From Blasia pusilla (Eukaryota > Marchantiophyta > Marchantiopsida > Blasiales), in the NCBI GenBank assembly GCA_050084515.1, contig CM114271.1, forward strand, positions 49,476,001 to 49,540,000: 64,000 nucleotides of DNA, given 5' to 3'. Both the position numbers and the translations under genes were made by a program. Below are positions 36,480-47,615 of the stretch, one piece after another; within the stretch, counting starts at the first letter, position 1; every line of letters begins with the position of its first letter. The notes below the pieces were generated by a model that was not told where the DNA came from, ran no database searches, and saw only the letters and a list, made by a program, of their open reading frames with translations.

Positions 36480-37190
36480 TGGCTGTCTCTCCGTGGGACT
36501 ATCCGCTCATTGGGACATCCTCCGCATGTGCGTTCCCCTCCAACAACTCTCTGGCCGGCTAACACTACTGTGAAAGCCGCCAACGTGTCCTGCACTCGCC
36601 TCGTGATCGACCATCTCGTCCGCCCCGCAAATCGCGGTAATCGACTCATCCGACCGTCACCGACCGCCATCTGGCCGATAAGCAACGGTCTCCTCCCAGA
36701 AGTCAGGATGAATCCTAGGGGATATAACACTTTGTACTCCCCACCAACACATCGTAAGACTCGGTGGAGTCGTAATCGCACGTGCGTACCATAGCACTAT
36801 CCGTCGATGCTCTGGCTGGACTCTAACAACAATCTCTGTCGAGTCATATCTTGAGTGGGTGATCGCCCCAATCGAGGTCTCAGATCTGGAAGGGACAAGG
36901 CTCAATGTCGGCCTTCCGTAACCCCGACGCTAAACACGCCGCCTTCCCTAACATCAAGGGTTGCGCTCCCGAATCAAGTAGGGCGCGCTGCGGGTGGTAT
37001 ACCGTCCCCGTCGGACTAACCAAGCGAAATACTCACTCGGTTATCCAAGTATCACTACTCAGGTGTCACCATCGCTCGCTCTATGGCGGTCGGTGGCATA
37101 TCTACCAACCGCGCCGCCGCGATGCCATGACTCGTGGGGAACGCCCCGAGCACCGGCTCTGAGGGCAAGTCCACCACCTCCTCAACTACC
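36480..37190 (-). pseudogene. Retropepsin (copy B)
   Basis: Reading the minus strand near 37000-36930 the protease signature reads ALLDSGAQPLMLGKAACL, keeping the catalytic DSG. The downstream YDVLVGG-equivalent is near 36750 (CWWGVQSV in a shifted frame). Split by frameshifts. Confidence 0.7.
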
Positions 37191-37192
37191 TC

Positions 37193-39170
37193 TCAACAAG
37201 AAGCAGTCATCTCTCCACGCTCACACAACGTGGCGGCCAACCGGAACACCTCAGCTGGTCCAACTCCCAACGTCGCCAACTCTATGGCGGAAAATAACGG
37301 AGTTTGGCTCACTCTAGTGGCCACCTCCAACACTATAGTCGACACTGACTCCACTTGAGCCGGCATAGGAGTTGTCACTCCAACTCCTCGTGACGTCGAC
37401 GTAGGTGCCTGAACGGTAGGCACCGCTGGTCGTCGAGGCACCATCGATGGTGTGTGTAGTGCCTCTGATAATGTGAACGACTGTGGAACCCTGGCCTGCC
37501 GCCCCTCGGTCCCCTCTGGTGGGTCAATCTCAACTCCACCTCTCGATGGCTCGGTGCCTCTCGCAGCACCCCGAGTCACCACTGCAGCTGCCTCAACCTG
37601 GGCTGCACTACACATGAATCCCATATTGGAGAGATCCTCACCCGGGTCAGGGTAAGAGGTAGAGACTGGAGTCACACTAGCTGCTCGCAGCTCTGTGCCT
37701 TCCCTAAGCTGCATCATCGTCATGGCAGCAATCCTCTGCTCCAACTGATCGATGCGTGAGAGAAGCGCCGGCTCTGGTGCTCCTGCTCCATCTCCTCTGG
37801 CTGGTGGTGGTCCTCTACCACCACGTCTAGGAAGAACTCCCCGACCTCCTCCAGGACGACCGCCCCCAGGCCCTCGGCCTACCTCTGGACGTGCCCCTCG
37901 GCAAAGGTCAAAACATCTATCCCTAGTGTGACCATATATGTGGCAATGGTCACACTGGTGCTGTGGTGGGGCCATCCTCTGTGGCTCCTGCGCAATCAGA
38001 GGCGCTGGTGGTCCTCTCCCATGCTGTGGGCAATCTCTCTGCCTATGGGCCCCTCCACACGTCCAACAAGACCACATCGGTCCCTGTTGGGCAACATATG
38101 TAGATGCGGGTCGTTGCCTCATAGGCTCACGGTACCCGCCCTGCTCTCTAGGCACACTGGCCCACTCCCGTGGTACTGGTGCCCGCTGTGGCACCGGTGG
38201 GGTCACCGCCGCTCGTGGACCCGTCGACTCTTGAGAAAATCCAGCGGTCACTACCTGCTCCTCACTCATGTTGAGCTCAATACGCTCAGACAACTCAAAG
38301 ACCACCTTCAATGTGGGCTTCGCTGTGTGAATCAGCACCGCATCTCGGACTCTCCTCCGTAGTTCTCGGTCCGAACCCGTACCAATCTTTGGACTGGATG
38401 CGCCTCGATCCTCCAAACGTAGCAATGATCAGCCTCCTCATGCGTGTGAATGCCTCTCTCGGACTCTCACCCGATCGTCGCTGAAAATCAGTAGACTCTT
38501 GACTTGTCGGTGCAGACGCCTGGTAGCTCTTCCCCAACTGTCGGAAGAACTCCACTGTGGGGATGAAGCTGGGTGGCCCTCTACCACCAGAGGTCTCTGC
38601 CACATTGCCTGTGTCACTATCCTCCTCTCCATCTAGTCTCCGGGCTGATGGTGTGGGTCTCTCTCCTCTCACAATCCCATCATATGCCTCGCGACCACTA
38701 GTGGACACATACCTTGTAGCCCAATACATCCCTCCAGGCATCGATCTCTACTGAATATAGTGATCAAAACTCCATGTAGTCATCCATCGGAGGACCCTCC
38801 AAGTGTTGGAACAACCCCTTCCATGCCATGAAAGGGTTGAACCGTGTCGGGGTCCGTATCTCCTAGAAGTCGCACCATGTATCGAACTCCTGGATGAAAT
38901 CATCTAAGTCGATGGTGCCCACTGCACCCGAGAAACGACGCATGCCCCGATGGCCCATGTCGTCCATCTCCTGCCAAGTACTACTATCTCTGTCTGCGAT
39001 CTCGTCACCAGACCCAGTGTCTAGTGATGACGATCCAGTCACGGATGGATGTCGAGGTAGCTCCTCACTTGTAACCCCTCGATATCTCACTCCACTCCGT
39101 GTCACACCACTACCACTGCTCGCACTACCCCGTTCTTCGGAACCCTGGAAGAACACCGTGATGACAAACC
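37193..39170 (-). pseudogene. Gag and gag-pol linker (copy B)
   Basis: The frame at 39156-38863 has FSGAVGTIDLDDFIQEFDTWC. The frame at 38425-37193 (410 codons) carries RELRRRVRDAVL, LSERIELNMSEEQVV, the knuckles CWTCGGAHRQRDC (CX2CX3HX4C) and CDHCHIYGHTRDRC (CX2CX4HX4C), a Gly-Arg-rich tail, and the linker VPQSFTLSEALHTPSMVP and TPLFSAIELATLGVGPA. A frameshift lies at about 38420. No clear ATG start. Confidence 0.8.
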
Positions 39171-40431
39171 CTCTCTCACCTGCTCATGCACTCAGACTCA
39201 CCGAGAGTCTCCCACACGCCTCACTAGCTCACCTATGCGAACATCAATCCCGTGATGACACACCCGGCCTCACGCACGCTCAACACTCGGCCTTACCATG
39301 AGCCTCCCAACTGACTCACCTAACCTAGCGACACTCTCTCGGTTCATACACGCGACCCCTACTCGGCAACCGCCGTATATCCACCAACATGCTACACATG
39401 ACAAGAATCTACACTCGTCACCATCATTGCACCCATCTAGCACCAGCTAATACCCGATACCCAGCACTCTCAATCACACACGACAAGTGCGGGAAAAGGG
39501 ACTCGAATGGGTAACCTGATCACACCCTCCAACCAGCTGCACCGTCAATATGCACTCCTCCACATGATATGACAATCTCCGCCACATAACACTCCCCTCG
39601 ACCAACACGTCGATCCTCCCGTCAATAGATGCGGACAACCCGTCGGCATCATGCACACTGCCCCTCCAACGTAAACTCTCGCAACGCCCTATGCGCGCCT
39701 CAAAACAACATGTCACGCCTGCTGCCCAACTTGTCGATCACTCAGCACGTCGACATCCTCCCTGCCCTCACGTTGCCCATGCGCACCGCGTTCGCCGGAC
39801 CGACCTCGTCCGTCCTACCACGTTCGCTCGATTGTCGGCCGCCCGTCGGTGCTACCACGCCGGAAAGAGGGGGAAGAACTTGGGCCCGCGGCCCTATCGC
39901 CCCCTTGGGCCCTAAATGCGCGGGGGCGGCTCGCGCCCTGGGGCCCTAAATGCAAAGGGGAAGGCCCGCCCACGGCCCTATGCGGGCCTTAAGCGCAGGG
40001 GAGGGGGCGCTGTCGCGTGTTTTGCGGTCCGCCCAGCCGCTCCGCCACGCGCCCGCCACGCGCTTGCCGCCGTCCGCCCGCGCCCGCCCCGTCCACCGTC
40101 CGCGCCCTGCCGTCCGCCGTCCGCCGTCCGTGCCCTAACTCTAGCCGCCTTTACTTGACAGCCCCCCGGCGGCTGCAAGACCCAACTTGCCCATTCCTTC
40201 TCTTTCGACGCCTTCACTTGCGTACACCCGACGCCCCACCACACGCTACACTTTTGCTTTGTCCCCAACAATCTGCACCAGCAAAATCTGAGAAAAACGG
40301 ACAGCGCTTCCGCCCACGGCCTTCCAAACATGAAAATGACACAAAATGACACACACACATCTCCAGGGGCTCCCCAACCGAGGCAACTCGCTTGCCTACC
40401 TGCAAACAACAAATTCCCACCAGCCCCCTGA
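39171..40431 (-). other. 5' leader of copy B
   Basis: About 1.26 kb without a defended gene, very GC-rich between 39850 and 40140, where CGCCCGC-type repeats make chance open frames on both strands. Probably leader RNA. Confidence 0.5.
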
Positions 40432-40804
40432 CATCTTTCTCATGTAAAAATAAAGAGTAGCAAAAACGGCACACCCGGCCTAAAACTCCACTCCTCAATC
40501 TACATCGGCATATCGAGCCTCGTCCACCTTGTGCTATCAAGGAATCTGGACGCTAGCACCCTAGTCCTAGCTCACACACATACAAGGGAGGTGCTCCAAC
40601 GGCCCAACATGAGAAAGATGGCTTAGGAAAGCCATCTTCCTCTCTTATATAGGTTGGGAAGAGCCACAAGGCTCAAACCCCAAAAATAGCCCTTCCCTTG
40701 GTAACCTGCGCGCACAGGTTACCAGGGGCAGGTGACCTGGTCAACAAGTCACCCGGTTGTAAAAGACCTCAACATGAAAGTCGTCAAAAATGACGTTCCT
40801 GACA
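40432..40804 (-). promoter_or_regulatory. Copy B module A1, promoter and self-complementary primer site
   Basis: A1 spans 40446-40804. TATATAAG lies at 40651-40644; the predicted RNA start CATCTTTCTCATGT is at 40620-40607, about 31 nt downstream. The 14 nt after A1 (40445-40432, ACATGAGAAAGATG) are its exact reverse complement. The sequence differs completely from that in families A/C and D/F2, so the pairing has been kept while the bases changed. A hairpin (GATGGCTTTCCTAAGCCATC) overlaps the start site. Confidence 0.82.
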
Positions 40805-41414
40805 CAATGGACCTATCCTCAACCTCATCCGACATTGTGGGACAAAGTTACACTCAAGATAGTCCGCTGGCTCCTACGCCCTATCCACGATAGATCTCGG
40901 CCTATCGGCTACTCATATGTGACAACATCGATTTGTCCCAGCCCCTAGCCATAGAGATGTATGGGGCTATGGGGAAGAGGTTTGAATCGTTCCTTACATA
41001 TTACACCCATCATCGATCTCCAATCGTGAACTGGGCTATCATTAGCTACTACGATTCTCTACTATAGACAACGAGTCTCTACATCTTTGCAATGTGCCCA
41101 AGCCGGTAGGATTTTGTGGAAGACGCCAACATTAGGGGCCCGCTTAGTCATAGTCATATCTCTCTAGCTAGGCCTCCTATTTGTTAAACTCACCTATAGT
41201 AGAGACACTATCAACAACACCTAGATATTGTTGAAAGTGTTCCTATTTTTGGTGAGTTTAGCTGATAGGGGGATGCCCCCTTTTCTTTTCTTGGGCTGGT
41301 TGTGGCCTTCACATACTTTACTCTATCACATCTTGGTTTGCCGACAAGTAGAGTGCTACCACGTGGATGGCATAGAGGGTTAGCATACGGTTTGGGTGTA
41401 ACTTCTTCTTGATA
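40805..41414. other. Intergenic region with a long imperfect hairpin
   Basis: No gene seen. At 41177-41268 an imperfect inverted repeat has arms starting TAAACTCACC (41185-41194) and ending GGTGAGTTTA (41251-41260), with further pairing of ACACTATCAACA and TTGTTGAAAGTGT toward a small loop. It may be a short MITE; no clear target duplication was found. Confidence 0.5.
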
Positions 41415-41821
41415 TGTCAGATGAGGTTGATGACTAGTCCATTACGTCAAGAACATCATTTATAGCCAATTCCCTTCTTTGCTATTTCTGGCCATATGAC
41501 CCTTTGACCAAGTCAACGGTCACCCACTAACCTATGCTTGTAGGTTACCATTTAGGGGCTATTTTAGGAGCACCTATCTTGCTTGTGTATGTAGGAACTA
41601 GGGTGCTAGTATCTAAGTGTCCGGATTCCCTCATAGCATAGGGTGGATGTGACTTGATATGTCGCTGTAGATTCAAGAGTGGATTTTTAGGCCATGTGAG
41701 CCGTTTCTACTCTAATTTTACATGAGTAAGATCCACTCGTATGTTGGGAAGATCAATGTTGTGTGGTGAGGATGAGACCAATGATGTGTGTATTGTGTAG
41801 TCGATGTGTATGCACACGAAA
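41415..41821 (+). mobile_element. Solo A-B terminal repeat of family B type
   Basis: Plus-strand relative of the copy B ends. It starts TGTCAGATGAGG, contains GGTAACC-type inverted repeats, AGGGTGCTAGTATCTAAGTGTCCGG-like sequence aligned to the copy B A1, the primer-site relative ACATGAGTAAGATCC just past module A, and a B-type block with GTGTATTGTGTAGTCGATGTG ending GCACACGAAA. The flanks GATA and ACTC do not match. Because the A end is followed by sequence resembling the primer site before the B block, it may be a deleted element rather than a clean solo repeat. Confidence 0.5.
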
Positions 41822-42665
41822 ACTCTTTGTAATTGAGTTCTCCCCCGCCCATTTTTATTGAGACCTTTTTCCCCCTTAAGAGTCCCCTAAGGCACTATTA
41901 TCCTTAGAACGGCCCCCTAGGAACTATCTTTACTACTCTAACCCCTTACGTTGCCACGTCGAATGGGGTCCAAGTAACCCTAAAGTTTTTTTATGTACGT
42001 ATTGAAGGAAGAAGTATGTTGGAGATGAGAGTGCTACATAGGAGATCCTATTGATAACACTCGAGGATGTGGTTGAGAAGCCTGTTGCATAGGTATAATG
42101 CACGAGATTCAAAGGTAGAAAATCTTGAGATTCTTTGCCAATATTACTTCCATATTATCCTTGCATCTTTCTAGAATGGATGGTAGAGAGCTGTTGAGAG
42201 TTCCACTGGGCACATCAGCCACTAATTTTGCTCCAGGCTATTGCAAACACTATTTTCCTATGGATGAGCAAGGTATATTCTACGGTGAAAAATAAATTAA
42301 CCCAATCTGAAAATATCGATCATTTATCTGTAAGTATGTATTAATTTCACAAGTCGATGCACTTTCTTCATTTCGACTCACTCATAGAGCTTTGATATGA
42401 ACATATTGTGTAGTCTAGAGATAGTCCAAACAGATCTAATTGACCCAAGAGGTCATGAGCTTTGATGACTTTAATTTCAGTTTGCGCTCGATTGTTGGTG
42501 CTACATCAATTCCACAATGAAGATTTGTGCACAAACGAAGAAATGGTATTAATTTCACACTTATAGACATGAGGCTAAGATAAGAGGGAAAGGTCTACTT
42601 GAAAAATTTCAGTCTCTAATATCGGATGTTGCGTATGCTAGAGAGGAATCAACGAGATTCCCATA
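41822..42665. other. Unassigned intergenic region
   Basis: Nothing recognised: no open frame of note, no tandem repeats, no splice-consistent exon. Confidence 0.4.
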
Positions 42666-42667
42666 AT

Positions 42668-43060
42668 GTGCTCAAGGTTTGGACATGTCTGCCCATGGAC
42701 AAGTCCGTCCATGGGCAGACATGTCCGAACATGGAAAATTGGTCGCAAGCGAGGGTATTTTAGTGCTCAGCTCAATGGTGCGGGTTGCACCCGCGGGAAC
42801 AAGTGTGGGCTTGGATAAAGGGTGTGGGCCAAGGTGCGGGCTAAAGGCGGGCCACAAGTGCGACGCGGGATGCGAGCCAGCCTAGAATGTGTTGAAGGCA
42901 GGCTCCCTCGAGCGTTGGGCATAAATCGGTGCGGGCTGGGCGGGCAAGGGAGGCGGCCCTAGAGCCCGCGCGTGGGCTGGACGCGATCTAGGCGGGCTAG
43001 AATGCAGGCCAAGCGGGTCGAGGGTGGGCCTGGTGATTCTAATGGTTCTAGTGGGGACTT
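42668..43060 (+). repeat. GC-rich MITE-like repeat with nested inverted repeats
   Basis: Starts CAAGGTTTGGACATGTC, followed by a near-perfect palindrome around 42683-42732 (GGACATGTCTGCCCATGGAC and its inverted partner), then repeated GTGCGGGCT and GGCGGGC phrases. Similar GC-rich phrases occur at 31500-31650. Probably another member of the CAAGGTTGCA repeat family with an expanded interior. Confidence 0.5.
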
Positions 43061-43425
43061 AAATGGGATTTTGTACGGGTAAGGTGCTTGACGGCTTGAG
43101 GGGTTGGAGTAGGGTTGTTGTGATAGAAAATAGGTTAGTTAGAAATAAGAGCAATTGAAGAAATGGGGATAATATTGGTGGAGAGAAGAAGGGGAATGTT
43201 AAAATATAATTGAGTAGGCTGGTTATATTGGAAAATAGGTTATTTGGAAATTAGAGTAGGTCAAAAAGGAATCTGATAGCATAACAAAATCAGATTTAAT
43301 TTCTAAATGATGACTAGTGGAGATGGTTTAGTAATAAATTGTAAGTAGGGATAGATGATTTTGGAAGTTAGAGAGGTTCATTCTCTTCCTTTCATCCTCC
43401 CACATATAAACTTGCTCATTTTTTG
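43061..43425. other. Short unassigned segment before element C
   Basis: AT-rich, no frame or repeat recognised. It forms the left flank of the element C insertion site. Confidence 0.4.
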
Positions 43426-43429
43426 TGTA

Positions 43430-43808
43430 TGTCATGACCATACAGATTATGTCGTAGAATATAGTGTGCTAGTAGAGGCCATACCTTATGTAGGGCCGCA
43501 GTGTCTAGGTAGAGATGCGATTTCATACATAGGGTTGGGGTTACTCAATTGAGGGTGAGTTTTCCAGTAGGGCCCGCTCTTAGGTTGGAGGATATAAAGT
43601 GGAGTGCACTCAAAGAAGTGTCAGTTCTTTGAGTTGAGCCTGTTGCGTTGGGAGTTAGCCTTGGTAGTGAGTAGAGCTCTTGGCTATGGTGTTTCCCGCA
43701 AGCTTCGACCTAGATTCTCCCATCGTGGAGTGGGTTTGGCTTGATTGTATGTGATTCTATACGTGTTTTATGACAAAAGGTCTTTCCCGGATTTCACTCA
43801 AAGAACTG
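43430..43808 (+). promoter_or_regulatory. Copy C module A1, TATA box, RNA start and primer-binding site
   Basis: A1 is 43430-43794, starting TGTCATGACC and ending CGGATTT. TATAAA is at 43593-43598. The predicted RNA start TCAGTTCTTTGAGT is at 43621-43634, 28 nt downstream. The primer site CACTCAAAGAACTG starts at 43795, directly after A1; 43796-43809 is the reverse complement of the RNA start over 14 nt. A second inverted copy (CACTCAAAGAAGTG, 43607-43620) sits immediately upstream of the start, so the DNA there can also form a hairpin. Confidence 0.85.
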
Positions 43809-45185
43809 ATGTAGATCGATGGTAGCTTCGGTTGTGGATCAGTAGGATCTGGTTAGGGCTAATTGTGTACTCAACTGTGGATATTCGTGGCTTGTGGCCT
43901 ATGTTGGAGGTGTGAATCTGGTGCGTGGTTGGTTGGGAAAGAAGCGCCTTGCTGAGAGCTTTCCAACGCGCTTTAGATCGCCGGATTTCGTCAAGGGAGT
44001 TGGAAGTTATCAAGGATTGAAGATTCTGGTTCGTGTTCGACGGTTTTCTGATGTGGAGAGCTTGGAGTGCGGAAGCTTTGTTGAAGTTCATCCAGATCGG
44101 GTGAGAGATTCTTGTTGCTACTTGTATTGTGATCTCATGTGAAGCTATCTGCTTGAGTGTGTGGAGCGTTGCGGATTTTTGCGTGCATGAAATTGGGCGG
44201 AAGCGCTGTCGGATTTGCGATTCTTGAGGTGTATGGACAGCAAGTTTGTCTGATTTTTAGCTCGGAGTACAGAGCTTGGTTGTAGCTAATTTTTTGTGGA
44301 GAGATAGCTATGGTGGTTAATTGAATTTTGGTTGAAACAGATTTGATTTTGGTCACGGATTTGTGAAGTAATTTTTTATCCAAATTTGGCTATGGTGGAC
44401 AGCGGATCGGAGGGGCTGGTTGGTTGGTGACTCGTTCATTGTTAGAGACGCCTATCCCATTGGGGACGCCCTGGTTGGGCCTCTCTCCATAGCAAAGCAT
44501 GGCAAACGGGGCGATAGGGGCATGTCTCGAGGCTTCGAGGCAACTCGTGGTAGCTCGGGGCGAGTGGGCGTGAGAGGCGGAGTAAGGAGCAAGGAGCAAG
44601 CAAGCAAGCTTGCTTGCTTGGGCGTGAGGCAGATTTTGCAGGATTTGTGATTTGAGTGTTGCATAACTGGTCACCCATCTTTGGGGTATTCTGCCTGGAG
44701 GACGCTTAACTACTGAGTTCTTAACTATGCCAGTGTACATACTGGTGTAGCTCATTTGGTGTTGTTCGGAGATGTGTTAGGCGCTTTATGCATCTCAAGT
44801 TTTTGGTTGATGTATCTCTAGCGCATAGTTAGGTGTAACCTTTTCATGCAGGTGATATTTTCAGGTGCTGCGAGTCCGACTAGCACGTCATCGACCCGCG
44901 GCGGAGTAGCTTTTGCGTTAGAATTGTGTGGTGGGTTTTGTAGATTCAAGGGGCGCCACGTTTGGTGGATTGTGTTACCTTGATTTCCATTTGCGATTGG
45001 AGGATTGTCGTTGGACTTCCTGTGTTTGGATCCCCTCCATCGTTGCTTCTTGCTTGCGCGCCCATTGTTAGGGTTGACGCTGATTTCCAGAGTAGTGTTA
45101 CTCCTGTGTGCTACCGGTAGTGAGGCTGGAGTGATGACCAATAGACCGTGGGAGGATTCTTGTGGTGATGACAGGTTAGGAGTGT
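43809..45185 (+). other. 5' leader of copy C
   Basis: Homologous to the copy A leader. It contains the AAGC/GCTT palindrome (about 44599-44622) and a conserved segment with TTGTGGAGAGATAGCTATGG. There is no tandem duplication like that of copy A. No defended start codon for gag is seen. Confidence 0.6.
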
Positions 45186-45189
45186 TGCA

Positions 45190-46500
45190 GCTCCATTGAT
45201 TTGGGACATGGACGGGATATATGGGGCCATGAAGGGCCCACGACGATACTCGGGTGTAGTGGGCACCATTGAGTTGGAGGACTTCATGCAGGAGTTTGAT
45301 ACGTGGTGTGATATGCAGATGTTGCGGAACGCCACGTTGTTTACACCCTTCTTGGCTTGGAAGGGGTTGTTTTAGCACTTGGAGGGACCACCCATGGATG
45401 ATTACCATGAGTTTAGGAAGGACCACGTTGCTGAGATTGAGGCATGGAGACAATATTGGTCTCCAGGCTATGTGTCTATCACCCATGGTGGTATTGGTAG
45501 TAGTGCTCCTACTATGCCAGCCAGCCCGACGTTGAGTGGTACGAGTACGAGTCGGAGTGGGGGTATCAGTGGAGGTACCAGTGGAGGTACTAGTGGAGGT
45601 ACTAGTGCCCCACCATCGTTTAGCCCGGTTGCCGAGTTCTTCAAGAGGTTGAAGAAGAACTATCAGGGAGTGAAGACAGAGAAGTTGAGGAGTCTTCAAG
45701 AATTTGAGCGAAAGACTGGTGAGAGTCTTCGTGAGGCATACACTCGTATCCGACGCTTGATTTGATTACCCAGTGTGGACCGAGGCTCACGCATGATCGA
45801 TTTTGGTATGGGATCTTGGGCAGAGAGTTGCGCGCAGGTACGTGATGCTACTCTTATGAGTGATGATTCACCCACATTGACCCATGTGTTTGCTCTATTT
45901 GAGAAGATTGAGCTTAACATGGTGAAGGAGAGAGTGGTGACATCCGCATTCAAGAGGGGATACAACTACTACTTCGTGTTCAAAGCAGCCCACATCACAG
46001 TCTCGTAGTAGTGGTGGTGGTAGTAGTAGTGGGAGTCGTGGGGGTACACACGACCTCGATCAGTCCTAGAGGGACACTTGCGCAGAGACCATTGCCTTCA
46101 TTTGCTGCCCCCCAGCAAGGGGATCATGTTGGACATGTGGAGGTGATCATGTTAGGAAGTTTTGTCCCCAAGAGGATGGAAGACGGACTTTGGAGGATGG
46201 GCCTCGATCGGCCCCAACTCGGTGTGATCATTGCGGGAGACCAGGTCATCCTCGAGCGTTGCTTTGATCTTCATCCAAAGTTGAGATCAGGCCGCGGCCG
46301 TGGTGGAGTAGCTCCGAGAGGCCGAGGTGGTAGGGGTGGTAGAGGTGGATCAGTGGTTGGAGAGCCTACGTTGGCCATCCCTACCACTACGACAAGTCAA
46401 CTATGGTGTCGAGGATTGAGCGATTGGAGAGGTTGGCTACTATGGTGATATCTAGCATAGATCAGGTTCGGGAGCAGGGCTTCCACCTCTTATGGAGGGA
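45190..46500 (+). pseudogene. Gag polyprotein (copy C)
   Basis: Reads TIELEDFMQEFDTWCDMQML, then an in-frame TAG after FLAWKGLF, then a 128-codon frame (45379-45765) with MDDYHEFRKDHVAEIEAW, the GGTSGGTSGGTS stretch and FFKRLKKNYQGVKTEKL. Further on, the zinc-knuckle region around 46120-46270 is split: HVGHVEVIMLGSF is the frameshifted first knuckle and the second (CDHCGR) is likewise out of frame. The N-terminal part before IWDMDG is deleted relative to copy A. Confidence 0.75.
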
Positions 46501-46559
46501 TGATCTCTCTTATATGGCGAGTGCAAAAAGACAAGGTTGAGGCATCAAGCTGCGATACG

Positions 46560-47600
46560 AGAGGAGCCACTCGAGCGTCAGAGCCACGTGGTGCTACTGT
46601 GGAGTTGGACCCATAGAGAGGTGAGGCTGGGAGGCAGGCTAGGCTTCCCGAGTCATTCTTATTGTCTGAGGTGCTTAGGACTCCATCCATGGTTCCTACG
46701 CAGCCTATTGAGCCGACATTGGGGACTGAGGCATCTACATCGCGTCTAGTAGACACGGATCGACTTCAGTGCAAAGATGTGCGGATGGCAACTTCAGTGT
46801 TGGGATCCCCATTGTTTTCGGCCACGGAGTTGATGGCTTTAGGAGTTGACTTAGCTCATGTATTTCAGCTAGCAGCCAGGTTGTGTGAACATGGGGGTGT
46901 TAGTGCTACACGTGCTGAGGTGGATGAGGGTGTTGCAGTGGAGCGACCCTCTATGTCAAGTGTAGCATTGAGTACCAGTGCTACTTGGCAGGTAGCAGCG
47001 GCAAAGATGGATGCATTACCAACCCGGCCAGCCATTGATCGTGAGAGGCTTACACCTGGTGTATGTATGTTGGACAACCGGAGTGGAATATTCCGATTGG
47101 TGAGTCCTACAGGAAAGGTGTATAGACCAGATAGAGTCTTGTTAGACTCTGGTGCCCAACCTTTGACGTTGGGAAAGGCGTCATGTATTGGTTTGGGTAT
47201 TCGAAGGTCAGAGCTTGAGCCTTGCCCATTCCAGATTCAAACATCATTTGGAGGAGCCAATGATAGGTCTCAATTCATGACACGGGAGAAGTTTTCTGTA
47301 CAGTTGAGACCAGATCATGCGACTCATAGCTCCCGGTTGGGAGTACCTGCAGTGGTCACATCAGCCGAGTCGTATGATGTACTAGTTGGAGGAGCAGTAT
47401 TGTACCCGATGGGTTTTCAGATGGATTACTAAACTGAGACAGCGTCTTATAGACCTGGTTGGCAGTCTGGGGATGGACGTATGAGCCAAGTTCCTGTGAG
47501 ATTTATTTATGGGGCTCGACCAGGAGGGTCTTTCCCAACGGTATTAGCATCTGTGGCTGGTTTTAGTGGAGTAGTCACTTGGCCATGAGACTTTTGGGAG
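46560..47600 (+). pseudogene. Gag-pol linker and retropepsin (copy C)
   Basis: The 256-codon frame 46662-47432 contains SEVLRTPSMVP, GSPLFSATELMALGVDLA, then the protease: RVLLDSGAQPLTLGKASC with the catalytic DSGA, and YDVLVGGAVLYPMGF near its end, equivalent to the second conserved region of retropepsins. It would cut the polyprotein. The protease domain appears intact within this frame. A TAA follows at 47430, and readable sequence (SYRPGWQSGDGRM) continues to the methyltransferase. Confidence 0.8.
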
Positions 47601-47615
47601 GGTAATGTTTCCGCT

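Larger units (their letters stand above)
31739..40804 (-). mobile_element. Ty3-type retrotransposon copy B with methyltransferase and PHD finger
   Basis: Minus-strand copy of a family clearly diverged from A and C. Its 5' end TGTCAGGAACG is at 40804. Order: A1 40446-40804, primer site 40432-40445, leader, gag, protease, methyltransferase, RT, RNase H, integrase, PHD, polypurine tract and B1 (31877-31739). Unlike A, C and D it has no A2 and B2 after B1. Many indels interrupt the frames. It is more GC-rich than A and C. Confidence 0.85.

Noticed and set aside
39850-40412. Overlapping GC-rich frames in the B leader as genes
   Set aside because: Open on both strands because of GC bias; low-complexity Arg/Pro/Ala products with no motif.
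43430-43794. Module A taken as the ordinary LTR of these elements
   Set aside because: A1 and A2 are direct repeats with TG...CA-like ends nearby (TGTCAT and ATGACA), but the polypurine tract lies before B1, not before A2, and target duplications flank A1 start and B2 end. Simple A-type LTRs do not explain the B copies.
43795-43830. tRNA primer-binding site after A1
   Set aside because: No match to common tRNA 3' ends such as TGGTATCAGAGC; the self-complement explains the site in every copy.
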